Source: Mycobacterium interjectum | Lineage (GTDB): Bacteria > Actinomycetota > Actinomycetes > Mycobacteriales > Mycobacteriaceae | Assembly (NCBI GenBank): GCA_002102225.1 | Contig: LQPB01000092.1 | Location: 62,001-126,000 of the forward strand | Length of the DNA: 64,000 nt | Direction of reading: 5' to 3' | Shown: in pieces, positions 9,001 to 18,280 of the stretch | How positions within the stretch are numbered: the stretch's first letter is position 1 | Layout of the letters: the number at the start of each line of letters is the position of its first letter | The notes under the pieces: generated by a model | What the model saw: the letters and a program-made list of their open reading frames with translations, nothing else | What the model was told of the DNA's origin: nothing | Database searches by the model: none | Translations under genes and position numbers: made by a program

Positions 9001-9060
9001 GCGAGCGCGCGCGTTTGTACGGCGACACGCCGTATTACGCGTACAACTGCGCACCCTCGC
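9001..9060. repeat. Dispersed palindromic repeat, copy 1
   Basis: Left arm 9001-9021 (GCGAGCGCGCGCGTTTGTACG) is described by its ends; right arm 9040-9060 is its reverse complement at 17 of 21 positions. The centre carries GGCGACACGCCG, itself a small hairpin. The same central motif CGACACGCCG lies between the arms of the repeats at 20242 and 57143. It occupies the gap between the convergent TetR and deazaflavin-reductase-like genes and may act as a terminator. Confidence 0.5.
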
Positions 9061-9071
9061 GCACGAGCTGA

Positions 9072-9422
9072 TCAGTCGAGCCGCACCGCGACCTTGACCC
9101 GGCCCTTCTCGTCGCGGGCGGCGATCGCGTGTCCGGTGCGGTCGGCGCCGTCGAAGTTGAGCAGCGTGATCGGCCCGCCCGCGCCGAGGAAGTTTCGCCA
9201 CCATGTCTTGCTATCGGGCGACATGACGTTGATGACGATGCCGTCACCGGAGCGGCGGTAACCGACCGGGGTCTGGATCGTCTTACCCGAACGCCTGCCG
9301 ACGTAGCGAATCTTGATCATCCCGCGTCGTACCAGTGGCCCGACGATGGGCGCGTCGATCAGTCCGCCGAATAAGTTGTTGACGATCCCGACAATGGGCG
9401 TGTCGAAGATTCCGGATGCCAT
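9072..9422 (-). CDS. Nitroreductase/deazaflavin-dependent oxidoreductase family protein (Ddn-like)
   Basis: A small 116-aa split-beta-barrel protein of the mycobacterial F420-binding Ddn/FDOR family. Diagnostic is KIRYVGRRSGKTIQTPVGYR, in which the GRRSGK turn contacts the F420 phosphate or polyglutamate tail, followed by DSKTWWRNFLGAGGPITLL, equivalent to the conserved W-x-N-L stretch. It is shorter than Ddn (about 150 aa) and lacks its membrane-associating N-terminal tail, although residues 1-30 are hydrophobic. The reaction is unknown. It lies 34 nt after the start side of its neighbour, downstream of the FAD oxidoreductase on the same strand. Confidence 0.8.
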   Translation of the reverse strand: MASGIFDTPIVGIVNNLFGGLIDAPIVGPLVRRGMIKIRYVGRRSGKTIQTPVGYRRSGDGIVINVMSPDSKTWWRNFLGAGGPITLLNFDGADRTGHAIAARDEKGRVKVAVRLD

Positions 9423-9456
9423 GAATCCCAGCGTATGTCAGACGGCACAACCACGA

Positions 9457-10806
9457 TCAGTCGAACAGCACCGCGGCGTTGAGATAGCCGGTCGGGTCCA
9501 GGGCGGCCTTGACCGCCCGCATCGCGGCGATGTCGGCGGGCTCCCGCGACATGCCCAGGTAGGGGCGCTTGCGGGTGCCGACGCCGTGCTCGGAACTCAC
9601 GTTGCCCCCGCACCGCGCGATGAGGTCCATCATCGGCTCGTACAGATCCCGCTCGCGCTCGGCCGGGCAGCGCAGCACGTTGAGGTGCAGGTTGCCCTCT
9701 CCGACGTGGCCGAACAGCACGGGCAACGCCTCGGGGGCGCGTGTGGCGATCAAATCGGCTGCCCGCGTTGCGAATTCGGCTACCGACGACAACGGCAACG
9801 ACACGTCGAACTTCAGCGGCGGCCCGTACACACCGAGCACGTCGGCGAGGGCTTCCCTGACTCGCCACAACCGTTGCTGCGCGGCGGCATCGACGCCGAC
9901 GGCGGGTTCGCCGCATAGCCGCACGCCGTCCAGCAGGTCGGCGAGGCGGTCGGTTTGGTCGTGGTCGGCGGCCAGTTCCACCAACAGCAGCCAGTCGCCG
10001 GCAGCCGGTGCGCCGACCCCGAGATGTTCGGCGGTCAGCCCCGCGGCCCGGCCGTCGATCAGCTCCAGCGCCGCGATCCCGTCGACGTCCCGAAAGGAGC
10101 GGCCGGCCTCGACCAGCGCCTCGAGGTCGGCGAACCCGCAGACCGCCGTCACCCGATGCGACGGCGTCGGGTGCAACCGCAGTTCCAGCGCGGTGATCAC
10201 ACCGAGGGTGCCCTCGGCGCCGACGAACAGCGCCGGCAGGTCGTAGCCGGTGTTGTCGCTGCGCACCCGGCTGTGGCGGCGCATCAGCGAACCGTCGGGC
10301 AGCGCCACCTGCAAGCCGACGACCTGCTCCCCCATGTTGCCGTAGCGGACCGTCCGCAGGCCGCCGGCGTTCGTCGAGGCCATGCCGCCGACGGTCGCCG
10401 TGTCGCGGGCGGCCAGGTCCACGCCGAACACCAAACCCGCTGCGGTGGCGGCACTTTGAACGGCCGCCAGCGCCGCGCCGGCGCCGGCCTCGACTCGGCG
10501 TTCGACGGTGTCGACCTCGCCGACGGCGCAGAGCCGTTCGGTGGACAGCAGCACGTCGTCGTGCTCGGGGACGGTGCCGGCCACCAGCGAGGTGCGGCCG
10601 CCCTGCACCGTCACGTGCGCCCCGGCGTCGCGGCACACCCGCAGCACCGCGGCGAGTTCCTCGGCGGAGCCCGGGCGCACCAGCGCGCTGGCCCGCCCGC
10701 GATAGCGGCCGGTGTAGTCGACGCTGCGGCCGGCCAGCACGTCGGCATCGGTGCTGACGTGCGTGGAACCGACGATCCCTTTGAGGTCTCCGAGGCTGCC
10801 CGGCAT
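9457..10806 (-). CDS. FAD-binding oxidoreductase, GlcD/D-2-hydroxyacid dehydrogenase type (Rv0161-like)
   Basis: A 449-aa flavoprotein with the PCMH-type FAD-binding domain: LVRPGSAEELAAVLRVCRD, VTVQGGRTSLVAGTVP, DLAARDTATVGGMASTNAGG, GAEGTLGVITALELRL. The C-terminal FAD-oxidase domain contains PVLFGHVGEGNLHLNVL and SSEHGVGTRKRPYL, which hold the substrate/metal-binding His and Glu residues of D-lactate and glycolate dehydrogenases. A D-2-hydroxyacid or similar substrate is expected. The length equals M. tuberculosis Rv0161 as I remember it, and the neighbouring order supports orthology. ATG start at 10806. Confidence 0.9.
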   Translation of the reverse strand: MPGSLGDLKGIVGSTHVSTDADVLAGRSVDYTGRYRGRASALVRPGSAEELAAVLRVCRDAGAHVTVQGGRTSLVAGTVPEHDDVLLSTERLCAVGEVDTVERRVEAGAGAALAAVQSAATAAGLVFGVDLAARDTATVGGMASTNAGGLRTVRYGNMGEQVVGLQVALPDGSLMRRHSRVRSDNTGYDLPALFVGAEGTLGVITALELRLHPTPSHRVTAVCGFADLEALVEAGRSFRDVDGIAALELIDGRAAGLTAEHLGVGAPAAGDWLLLVELAADHDQTDRLADLLDGVRLCGEPAVGVDAAAQQRLWRVREALADVLGVYGPPLKFDVSLPLSSVAEFATRAADLIATRAPEALPVLFGHVGEGNLHLNVLRCPAERERDLYEPMMDLIARCGGNVSSEHGVGTRKRPYLGMSREPADIAAMRAVKAALDPTGYLNAAVLFD

Positions 10807-10830
10807 GCTCGCGGTTATAGCACCGCGGCG

Positions 10831-11250
10831 CTAGAGCCAGTAGAGCGACATCTCTTCCGCGCCCGACGCCACGGCCGGACGTCCCCCGACCCGGAGCATG
10901 CGGCGCAATTCATCCGATTCCACTTTGCTCAGGAAGTTCGACCACGACGCCACCTCCGGGTGCCGCTGGAGGAGGGCTCGCCGCTGCCGCTCCGTCATGC
11001 CGCCCCACACCCCGAATTCCACGTTGTTGTCCAACGCTTCCGCCGCACACTGCCGCATGACCGGGCAGTGCCGGCAAAACGCCGCGGCCTTGCGCTGCGC
11101 GGCGCCCGCGACGAAGAGGCCGTCGCCATCGGTGGCGGTGCACAAGGCCCTCGACACCCACCGGGCCGGGTCATCCGCCTCCGCGCTGCGGACCACGCCC
11201 CGCACACCCGTACCCTGGGGTCTGCGACCGGCAAGGGTTGACACTGACAT
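10831..11250 (-). CDS. WhiB-family iron-sulfur transcription factor (WhiB4-like)
   Basis: A 139-aa WhiB protein. The four Fe-S cysteines are visible: Cys in SRALC (about residue 37), the FCRHCPVMRQC triple (CxxC-x5-C), followed by the WhiB turn EFGVWGGMTERQRRALL and a C-terminal basic tail. Its core resembles WhiB4 very closely (GAAQRKAA, FGVWGGMTERQRRALLQ), but the locus differs from that of whiB4 next to the anion-transport ATPases, so I treat it as a paralogue and give no symbol. WhiB4-type proteins respond to O2/NO and bind DNA in the apo form. ATG at 11250. A SigF-like promoter is proposed upstream. Confidence 0.9.
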   Translation of the reverse strand: MSVSTLAGRRPQGTGVRGVVRSAEADDPARWVSRALCTATDGDGLFVAGAAQRKAAAFCRHCPVMRQCAAEALDNNVEFGVWGGMTERQRRALLQRHPEVASWSNFLSKVESDELRRMLRVGGRPAVASGAEEMSLYWL

Positions 11251-11299
11251 GAGCTGATCCCTTCATCCGGCCCGAGGGCTCCCCGCAGGTCAATGCGTA

Positions 11300-11325
11300 A
11301 TTCCCCGCGATCGCAGGGCCTAAAC
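11300..11325 (-). promoter_or_regulatory. Possible SigF-type promoter of the whiB-like gene
   Basis: Read on the minus strand: GTTT, 16 nt, GGGAAT. The -10 differs by one base from the SigF consensus GGGTAT; spacing is within the accepted 15-17 nt. It would give a 5' leader of about 43 nt to the ATG at 11250. A weak match, to be tested together with the stronger sites at 36055, 53274 and 54925. Confidence 0.35.
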
Positions 11326-11357
11326 ACACGTCCAATAGGGGACGGGTCGGGGAAGGT

Positions 11358-12098
11358 TCAGAACTGCTTGTGCGGCACGTCGGTGACGAGTCCGCCATCC
11401 ATGACGAATTCGCTGCCGGTCGTGTAGGACGACTCGTCGCTGGCCAGGAACAGCACGAACGTCGAGACTTCCCGCGACTCACCCGGGCGGCCCAACGGCA
11501 CGGTGACCATGTCCTCGGGCAGCTTCTCGGTCATCGGGGTGCGGATGAAGCCGGGGTGTATCGAGTTGACCCGGATGTTGAACGGCGCGAGTTCCAGCGC
11601 CGCCGACTTGGCCAGGCCGCGCACCGCCCATTTCGAGGCGACATACGGGTGCACCGCGGGCGCGCCGCGTAGCCCCTCGATCGACGACACGTTGATGATC
11701 GAGCCGCCCCCGGCCTCGGTCATCGGATCGACGGCCACCCGCATGCCCAGGAAGGTGCCGGTCAGGTTGACGTCGATCACCTTCTGCCACTTGCCCAGAT
11801 CGAAGTTCCTCAGCTGCCCCAGCGCCACGATGCCGGCGTTGTTGACCAACACGTTGAGCTTGCCGAATTCGCCGATCGCCGTGGCCACCGCGGCGTCCCA
11901 CTGGTCGGGCTGGGTGACGTCGAGGTGCACGTAGCGCGCGGCCTCGCCGAGTTCGTCGGCCAGCGCCTTGCCCTCGTCATCGAGGATGTCGCCGATCACC
12001 ACCTTGGCGCCCTCGTCCACGAGCATCCGGGCGTGCGAGGCGCCCATCCCCCGGGCGCCACCGCTGATGAGCGCAACTTTGCCGTCTACCCGTCCCAC
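11358..12098 (-). CDS. SDR-family oxidoreductase (FabG3/3alpha,20beta-hydroxysteroid dehydrogenase-like)
   Basis: A classical short-chain dehydrogenase of 246 aa. It has the NAD-binding ALISGGARGMGASHA, the structural NNAG (VLVNNAGIVALG), the catalytic Ser in IINVSSIEG, the Tyr and Lys in PYVASKWAVRG, and the C-terminal YTTGSEFVMDGGLVT. Overall wording (GARGMGASHAR, ARYVHLDVTQPDQW) is very close to M. tuberculosis Rv2002/FabG3, an NADH-dependent 20beta-hydroxysteroid dehydrogenase, so a sterol or ketone substrate is likely. It lies 15 nt downstream of the dihydrodipicolinate-reductase-like gene and shares its direction, suggesting a two-gene operon. Confidence 0.88.
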   Translation of the reverse strand: MGRVDGKVALISGGARGMGASHARMLVDEGAKVVIGDILDDEGKALADELGEAARYVHLDVTQPDQWDAAVATAIGEFGKLNVLVNNAGIVALGQLRNFDLGKWQKVIDVNLTGTFLGMRVAVDPMTEAGGGSIINVSSIEGLRGAPAVHPYVASKWAVRGLAKSAALELAPFNIRVNSIHPGFIRTPMTEKLPEDMVTVPLGRPGESREVSTFVLFLASDESSYTTGSEFVMDGGLVTDVPHKQF

Positions 12099-12113
12099 CG
12101 GGACTCCTTTCGA

Positions 12114-13214
12114 TTACGTGACTAGCAGGTTGTTCGGTGTGTAGAGACCTTTGCCGGTGACCAGCGGAAGGTCGAGCGTGGTCCGGATGCCGGGCGGGGC
12201 CGCGATCACCGACGGGATGGCGTTGACGATGCGCCCGGCCGCGCCGACGATCGCGGCGTGGTTGTGGTCGCCCTTGCGGCTGCTCGGGACGACGTCCACG
12301 GCGTAAGACGGCTCCCCGGTGATTTCGACCCGATAGGAGCCGCCCCCGGAAGCCGGTTGCGCCCAGTCGGGCCGCAGGTCGGGGCGCAACCGGGTGATGT
12401 GCTCGACGACGATGGCCGGGCGGCCGCCGGACATGCCGCGGATCTCGAACTGGAGCGCGGCCATGGTGCCCTTGGCCACGGGCCCGACCGCAATCTCGAA
12501 GTCCTCGGGCGCCGGTTCGCGCTGGCACGAGTCGGTGATCTCGTCGATCTCGATGCCGAGGCCGGCCGCGAGCTGACGGATCGCCGTCCCCCAGGCGATG
12601 CTGAGCACTCCGGGCTGCAGCAGCATCGGCACCTCGTCCAGCGGCCTGCCGAATCCCATGTAGTACATGACCTCGGCGCCGTCGTAGGTGGCGTAGTCGG
12701 CGATCTCCATGCAGCGCACCTGCTCGATGCTCTGACAGGTGCCGGCCAACGCGAACGGGATGAGGTCGTTGATGAACCCGGGATCGACGCCGGTGATGAA
12801 GACGCTCGAATTTCCTTGCCGCGCCGCGTCTTCGACGCGAGCGATGTACTTATCGGGCATCACACCCCATGGGTATTGCAGCAACCCCGGCGACGATCCG
12901 ACGACGTTGATCCCGGCGGCCAGGATGCGCATGACATCCGCCATCGCGTCGGGCAGGCGGGTGTCGCCCATCGCGCAGTAGACGACACACTCGGGCTTGG
13001 TGGCCAGAATCGCGTCGAGGTCTCCGACGGCGGCGACGCCCGTCACGGTCGCGGCGTCCAGGCCGACGCCGCACAGTTCGCCGGCGTCCTTGCCCACCTT
13101 CTCCGGGGTGGAGACGCACACGCCGGTGAGCTCGAACTGCGGGTTGGTGATCAGTTCGGCTAAGGCCAGGCCTCCGACATTTCCGGTGCCGACGTGCGCG
13201 ACGCGGATCGCCAT
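12114..13214 (-). CDS. NAD(P)-binding oxidoreductase, dihydrodipicolinate reductase-like
   Basis: A 366-aa protein opening with a Rossmann fold, MAIRVAHVGTGNVGGLALAEL, followed by an alpha/beta domain with CVVYCAMGDTRLPDAMADV, GINVVGSSPGLLQYP and SVFITGVDPGFINDLIPFAL. Mycobacterial members are annotated as dihydrodipicolinate reductase N-terminal domain or 2,4-diaminopentanoate-dehydrogenase-like; the true substrate is unknown, and it is not DapB. I chose the ATG at 13214 (preceded by GGAGA) rather than earlier in-frame codons, because the family N-terminus starts directly at the GTGNVG fold. It is followed by the SDR gene and divergent from the alpha/beta hydrolase at 13319. Confidence 0.85.
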   Translation of the reverse strand: MAIRVAHVGTGNVGGLALAELITNPQFELTGVCVSTPEKVGKDAGELCGVGLDAATVTGVAAVGDLDAILATKPECVVYCAMGDTRLPDAMADVMRILAAGINVVGSSPGLLQYPWGVMPDKYIARVEDAARQGNSSVFITGVDPGFINDLIPFALAGTCQSIEQVRCMEIADYATYDGAEVMYYMGFGRPLDEVPMLLQPGVLSIAWGTAIRQLAAGLGIEIDEITDSCQREPAPEDFEIAVGPVAKGTMAALQFEIRGMSGGRPAIVVEHITRLRPDLRPDWAQPASGGGSYRVEITGEPSYAVDVVPSSRKGDHNHAAIVGAAGRIVNAIPSVIAAPPGIRTTLDLPLVTGKGLYTPNNLLVT

Positions 13215-13318
13215 CAGAGTCTCCGTCCCTCGAACGCTCGAAACGTTTCTAGACAGTAGTCCACTATTTCTCAGGCGCCTACCGCGCCCGACGGGGCAGC
13301 GGGCAGAATTGCAAAGCT

Positions 13319-14215
13319 GTGGCACAGCGCGAGGACATCCAATTCGCATCCGGCGACGACCGGATCAGTGCGTGGCTGTACCGGCCCGCGGGCGGTGCTC
13401 CGCCGCCGCTGCTGGTGATGGCGCACGGCCTGGCCGGCGTGCGCACCATGCGACTGGATGCCTACGCCGAGCGATTCAGCGCCGCCGGCTACGCCTGCCT
13501 GGTGTTCGACTACCGCAACTTCGGCGACAGCGGGGGCCGCCCGCGCCAACTGCTCGACATCAAGATGCAGCTCGCGGACTGGGCGGCCGCGGTCGCTTAC
13601 GGGCGCACCCTGGAGGGCATCGATCGCGAACGAATCGGCTTGTGGGGCACCTCGTTTGGCGGCGGCCACGTCATCGCGACGGCGGCCCGGGTGCCCGGCA
13701 TCAAGGCCGTCGTGGCGCAGTGCCCGTTCACCGACGGTGTGGCGTCCGCGCGCACGCTCAACCCGATGATCTTCGCGCGTATCGGCGCCCGGGCGGCGCG
13801 CGACCTCATCGCGGCCGGGTTCGGTCGGGCGCCGGTGATGGTGGCCGCGGCGGGCAAGCCGGGTGAGGTCGCGTTGATGAACGCCCCCGACGCGTACCCC
13901 GGCTACCTGCGGCTGGTCCCCGAGGGCGAAACGGTGCCGAACGAGGTCGCCGCGCGGTTGGCGCTGAAGGTCATCACCTACCGGCCGGGGCGCGCCGCCG
14001 CGAAGGTCGGCTGCCCCATCCTGTTCTGCGTCTGCGAAGCCGACTCGGTGGCTCCGCCGGTCCCCACCCTGCGCTACGCGGCCAAGGCTCCGCGCGGCGA
14101 GGTCAGGATGTACCCCGAGGGCCACTTTGCGATCTATGTCGACGACGCGTTCGAGCGCGTGGTGGAAGACCAGCTCGCTTTCCTCGGCAGGCATTTGAGA
14201 AACGCGCAAGCGTAG
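13319..14215 (+). CDS. Alpha/beta hydrolase (acetylxylan-esterase/DLH-like)
   Basis: A 298-aa alpha/beta hydrolase. It has LLVMAHGLAGVRTMRL (the oxyanion-loop HG), the nucleophile elbow IGLWGTSFGGGHVIA (Ser at about residue 115), an acid in CVCEADSVAPP and the catalytic His in PEGHFAIYVDD near the C-terminus. This arrangement matches esterase/lipase members that mycobacteria carry in large numbers; the substrate is unknown. GTG start at 13319. It is divergent from the reductase-like gene with a gap of 104 nt. Confidence 0.87.
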   Translation: MAQREDIQFASGDDRISAWLYRPAGGAPPPLLVMAHGLAGVRTMRLDAYAERFSAAGYACLVFDYRNFGDSGGRPRQLLDIKMQLADWAAAVAYGRTLEGIDRERIGLWGTSFGGGHVIATAARVPGIKAVVAQCPFTDGVASARTLNPMIFARIGARAARDLIAAGFGRAPVMVAAAGKPGEVALMNAPDAYPGYLRLVPEGETVPNEVAARLALKVITYRPGRAAAKVGCPILFCVCEADSVAPPVPTLRYAAKAPRGEVRMYPEGHFAIYVDDAFERVVEDQLAFLGRHLRNAQA

Positions 14216-14230
14216 CCCGAGCAAACTTGA

Positions 14231-14268
14231 GCAAAACGCCAGATTTCCTGGCGGGACGGCTCTAGTCT
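14231..14268 (+). promoter_or_regulatory. Shared PE-PPE upstream element, copy 1
   Basis: GCAAAACGCC (14231-14240) followed by CTGGCGGGA and the hexamer TAGTCT at 14263-14268, 32 nt from the element start. The same layout recurs before the PE-PPE genes at 22576 and 24406. The hexamer fits TANNNT and may be the -10 box. ACGCC and GGCG(G) can pair as a short hairpin. Confidence 0.5.
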
Positions 14269-14355
14269 CGGTCAGTACCTAATACCCACGGTCGCGGGTA
14301 AGGGTAAATCCCGTGTGACCGGTCGGGGTCCCAGTCTGTGGGGAAGGACGGGGAG

Positions 14356-15855
14356 ATGTCGCAGTTGATCAGCACCCCTGAGACGCTGGCCTCGGCGGCC
14401 GCCGACGTACAAAACATCGGGTCGACGATCAACGCCGCCCGGGCCGGCGCGGCGGGACAGACAACCGGTTTGGTCGCGGCGGCCGAGGACGAGGTGTCGG
14501 CGGCCGTCGCGAATCTCTTCGGCGCCTACGGCCAGCAATACCAAGCGACCCTTTCCCAAGCCGCCACTTTCCACACCGAATTCACCCGGGCGCTGACGGC
14601 CGCGGCGAGCACCTACGCCCAAGCCGAGGCCGCCAACGCGGCGCTGGTCGCGGGCATCTCCAACGAGCTCACCGCGCCGCTGCGGGCGCTGCTCGGTCCG
14701 GCGGGAGTCACCGGCGGCGCATCGACGGGCCCCAGCGTGCTGACCTCGCTGGTCAGTTCGCCCGCCGGGGACCCGCTGTACGCGCTGATCATGGGCGGCA
14801 CCAACAATCCCCAGCCGGACCCCTTCTACGTGAACAGCGTCTACAACTCCTACATCAAGCCGGTTTTCGGCTCCGCGATCGTCCAGGGCGTGTTCACGCC
14901 CGAGCAGTTCTGGCCGGTGACGCCGGGGCTCGGCAATCTGACGTTCGGTCAGTCCGTCGCCAGGGGCGTCACGCTGCTGCACAACGCGATCACCTCGACG
15001 CTCGGCAACGTGAACAACAGCGCCGTGGTATTCGGCTACTCGCAAAGCGCCACCATCGCCACCAACGAGATCAATGCGCTTTTGGCGGCCGGCTCAACCA
15101 TCCCTGCCAACCAGTTGTCTTTCGTGCTGATCGGCGATCCCAACAACCCCGTCGGCGGCCTCCTCGAGCGCTTCCCTGGTTTCTACATCCCGTTCCTGGA
15201 CGTGTCGTTCAACGGCGCGACGCCGCAATCCCCGTGGCATACCAGCGTTTACACATACCAATACGACGGCATCGCCGACGCCCCGCAATACCCGCTGAAT
15301 CTCGTCTCAGACCTCAATGCGTTCATGGGCTACTTCTTCGTCCACAACCAGTACCCCCTCTTGACTGCCACTCAGGTGGGCACCGCCGTTCCGTTGCCGA
15401 CGAACGGCGGAAATACCGACTATTACATGCTCATGACCCAGAACCTGCCGCTGCTGGAGCCGATCCGCGCCATCCCCTACGCCGGTCCGCCGATCGCCGA
15501 CATCTTCCAGCCGGACCTCCGGGTGCTTGTCGACCTGGGCTACGGCGACTACGGACCCGGCGCCAACTACGCGAACATTCCGACGCCGGCCGGACTGTTC
15601 GACCTACCGAATCCGTTCACGGTCATCCCCGACCTCGCCCTGGGCGCGGTGCAGGGTCCCTACGGCGCCGCGGTCGAAATCGGGGTGGAAGCGGGGCTGC
15701 TTTCCCCGTCGTACTTCCCGGACACCTACCCGTGGGTTCCGTCGATCAATCCGGGCCTGAATATCTCCTTCGGCCAGTCGAGCACCACGCTGCTGTCGGT
15801 GCTCAGCGGCGCGGCCGGCAACGTGCTGCACCTCATCCCGCCGCCGAACTTCTGA
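14356..15855 (+). CDS. PE-family protein with PE-PPE hydrolase domain (PE3/PE4-like position)
   Basis: A 499-aa secreted protein. Residues 1-95 are a PE domain (MSQLISTPETLASAAADVQ, then DEVSAAVANLFGAYGQQYQ), ending with the ESX secretion signal YxxxE in TYAQAEAAN. The rest is the PE-PPE alpha/beta serine hydrolase domain: VVFGYSQSATIATNE puts the nucleophile Ser at residue 229 in a GxSxS elbow, and VFVH-type FFVHNQYP places His at about 330, a spacing of 101 like that reported for PE16. Esterase activity on the cell surface is expected. ATG at 14356 follows GGGGAG. It stands where M. tuberculosis has PE3/PE4 and is convergent with the TetR gene, 12 nt apart. Confidence 0.9.
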   Translation: MSQLISTPETLASAAADVQNIGSTINAARAGAAGQTTGLVAAAEDEVSAAVANLFGAYGQQYQATLSQAATFHTEFTRALTAAASTYAQAEAANAALVAGISNELTAPLRALLGPAGVTGGASTGPSVLTSLVSSPAGDPLYALIMGGTNNPQPDPFYVNSVYNSYIKPVFGSAIVQGVFTPEQFWPVTPGLGNLTFGQSVARGVTLLHNAITSTLGNVNNSAVVFGYSQSATIATNEINALLAAGSTIPANQLSFVLIGDPNNPVGGLLERFPGFYIPFLDVSFNGATPQSPWHTSVYTYQYDGIADAPQYPLNLVSDLNAFMGYFFVHNQYPLLTATQVGTAVPLPTNGGNTDYYMLMTQNLPLLEPIRAIPYAGPPIADIFQPDLRVLVDLGYGDYGPGANYANIPTPAGLFDLPNPFTVIPDLALGAVQGPYGAAVEIGVEAGLLSPSYFPDTYPWVPSINPGLNISFGQSSTTLLSVLSGAAGNVLHLIPPPNF

Positions 15856-15867
15856 CGCGTCGCCGGA

Positions 15868-16491
15868 CTACGGTCCGAGCGGGCAACTGTTGCGGATCGA
15901 TTCGTCGCGGATCAGCCCGCGCAACAGCGCGGTGCTGAACTCCGCGGCGATCTCCTTCGCGGTGCGCCGCCCGCTGGGCCGCAGCCAGCGGTAGCTGCCC
16001 AGCGTCATCCCGATGTACCCCAGGGCCACCACGTGCGAGTCGCACTCGAAGAACTCCCCGCTGGCGATGCCGCGGTCGATGAGCCCGTGCACGTGCTCGT
16101 AGACCTGGGCCTCCTTTTCGCGGACCTCGGCGACCTGCTCGCTGGTGAACCATTCGGTGATGTAGGGCTGCTCCTGGAAGTAGACGGCGGCCCGCTCCGG
16201 GTTGGCCGCGATCCCGGTGAGCAGGCGGACGGTGTACTGGTAGAGCGCCTCGCGGGCGGTCCACGACGGATCGTCGTGCACCGCTGCCAGGGTGCCCTCT
16301 GCCGCCTGCCGGTAGATGTCGAACAGGATCAGCGACTTGCTGGCGTAGTAGTGGTAGACGGTCGCCTTGTTCAGCCCGATCACGTCGGCGACGTCGTCCA
16401 TCCTGGTCCCGTGATAGCCGCGCGCGGCGAACAGCTTGGTGGCAACAGCCAGCAACTCTTCGCGGCGGGTCAGCCCGTTCTCGGATGGCAT
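15868..16491 (-). CDS. TetR/AcrR family regulator (Rv0158-like)
   Basis: A 207-aa TetR protein with HTH at about residues 10-55 (RREELLAVATKLFAARGYHG, MDDVADVIGLNKATVYHYYASKSL) and a C-terminal domain of the TetR_C_33 kind (YRWLRPSGRRTAKEIAAEF). Its place between a PE-PPE gene and pntB matches M. tuberculosis Rv0158. A 16-bp imperfect palindrome lies 59 nt upstream of its ATG (16491) and may be its own operator; the small ORF at 16654 is divergent and could share it. Confidence 0.9.
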   Translation of the reverse strand: MPSENGLTRREELLAVATKLFAARGYHGTRMDDVADVIGLNKATVYHYYASKSLILFDIYRQAAEGTLAAVHDDPSWTAREALYQYTVRLLTGIAANPERAAVYFQEQPYITEWFTSEQVAEVREKEAQVYEHVHGLIDRGIASGEFFECDSHVVALGYIGMTLGSYRWLRPSGRRTAKEIAAEFSTALLRGLIRDESIRNSCPLGP

Positions 16492-16549
16492 CCGTACTCT
16501 CTATCGTCACTGCCGTGGACCGCGGTCGGGCCCGGTATAAGGCAAAGTA

Positions 16550-16565
16550 CCAATCAACTGGTTGG
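16550..16565. promoter_or_regulatory. Candidate TetR operator
   Basis: CCAATCAACTGGTTGG is palindromic at 12 of 16 positions and lies in the divergent region between the TetR gene (start 16491) and the small ORF (start 16654). Size and position suit a TetR dimer; binding is inferred. Confidence 0.4.
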
Positions 16566-16653
16566 ACAGTTTAAGGCCACCGCCGCCTGTCGCACCGGCG
16601 CCGCTGCGACTACGATGGTGTGTCGAACTGGTCGCGAGTCGAGAGGTGGGGAC

Positions 16654-16779
16654 ATGGATCCGAGTCCGGACTATGACATGAGCGACGAGATCGAGTTCTT
16701 CTTCAAGTACGTGCCGTGGGGTCTGCGCGGCGTCGTCGACGGCAACGGGTACCCGCCGCCGGCCTACCCACCCGTCTGA
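16654..16779 (+). CDS. Small 41-aa ORF, proline/aromatic-rich peptide
   Basis: The frame starts ATG at 16654 with GAGAGGTGGG just upstream and ends TGA at 16779. The peptide has an acidic head (MDPSPDYDMSDEIE), an aromatic amphipathic middle (FFFKYVPWGLRGV) and a proline-rich tail (GYPPPAYPPV). There is no signal peptide or membrane helix, and I do not recognise a family. Coding is supported by the strong ribosome-binding site, the ordered composition and placement in a true gap between pntB (convergent) and the TetR gene (divergent). It may be a small regulatory or scaffold peptide; a chance frame is still possible. Confidence 0.6.
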   Translation: MDPSPDYDMSDEIEFFFKYVPWGLRGVVDGNGYPPPAYPPV

Positions 16780-16802
16780 TCACACGTCGGCCTAACCGTT
16801 TG

Positions 16803-16846
16803 GCGGTGACCCGCAGCGCCCAGCTCCGCTGCGCTTGCGGTCACCG

Positions 16847-16847
<1 letters not shown>
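16803..16847. terminator. Strong hairpin between small ORF and pntB
   Basis: Arms 16803-16819 (GCGGTGACC then CGCAGCGC) and 16831-16847 (GCGCTTGC then GGTCACCGC) pair over about 15 of 17 positions, with an 11-nt loop. It lies between the stop of the small ORF and the stop of the convergent pntB gene, touching the latter. There is no T-tract, which is common for mycobacterial hairpin terminators. Confidence 0.55.
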
Positions 16848-18276
<1,429 letters not shown>

Positions 18277-18280
<4 letters not shown>

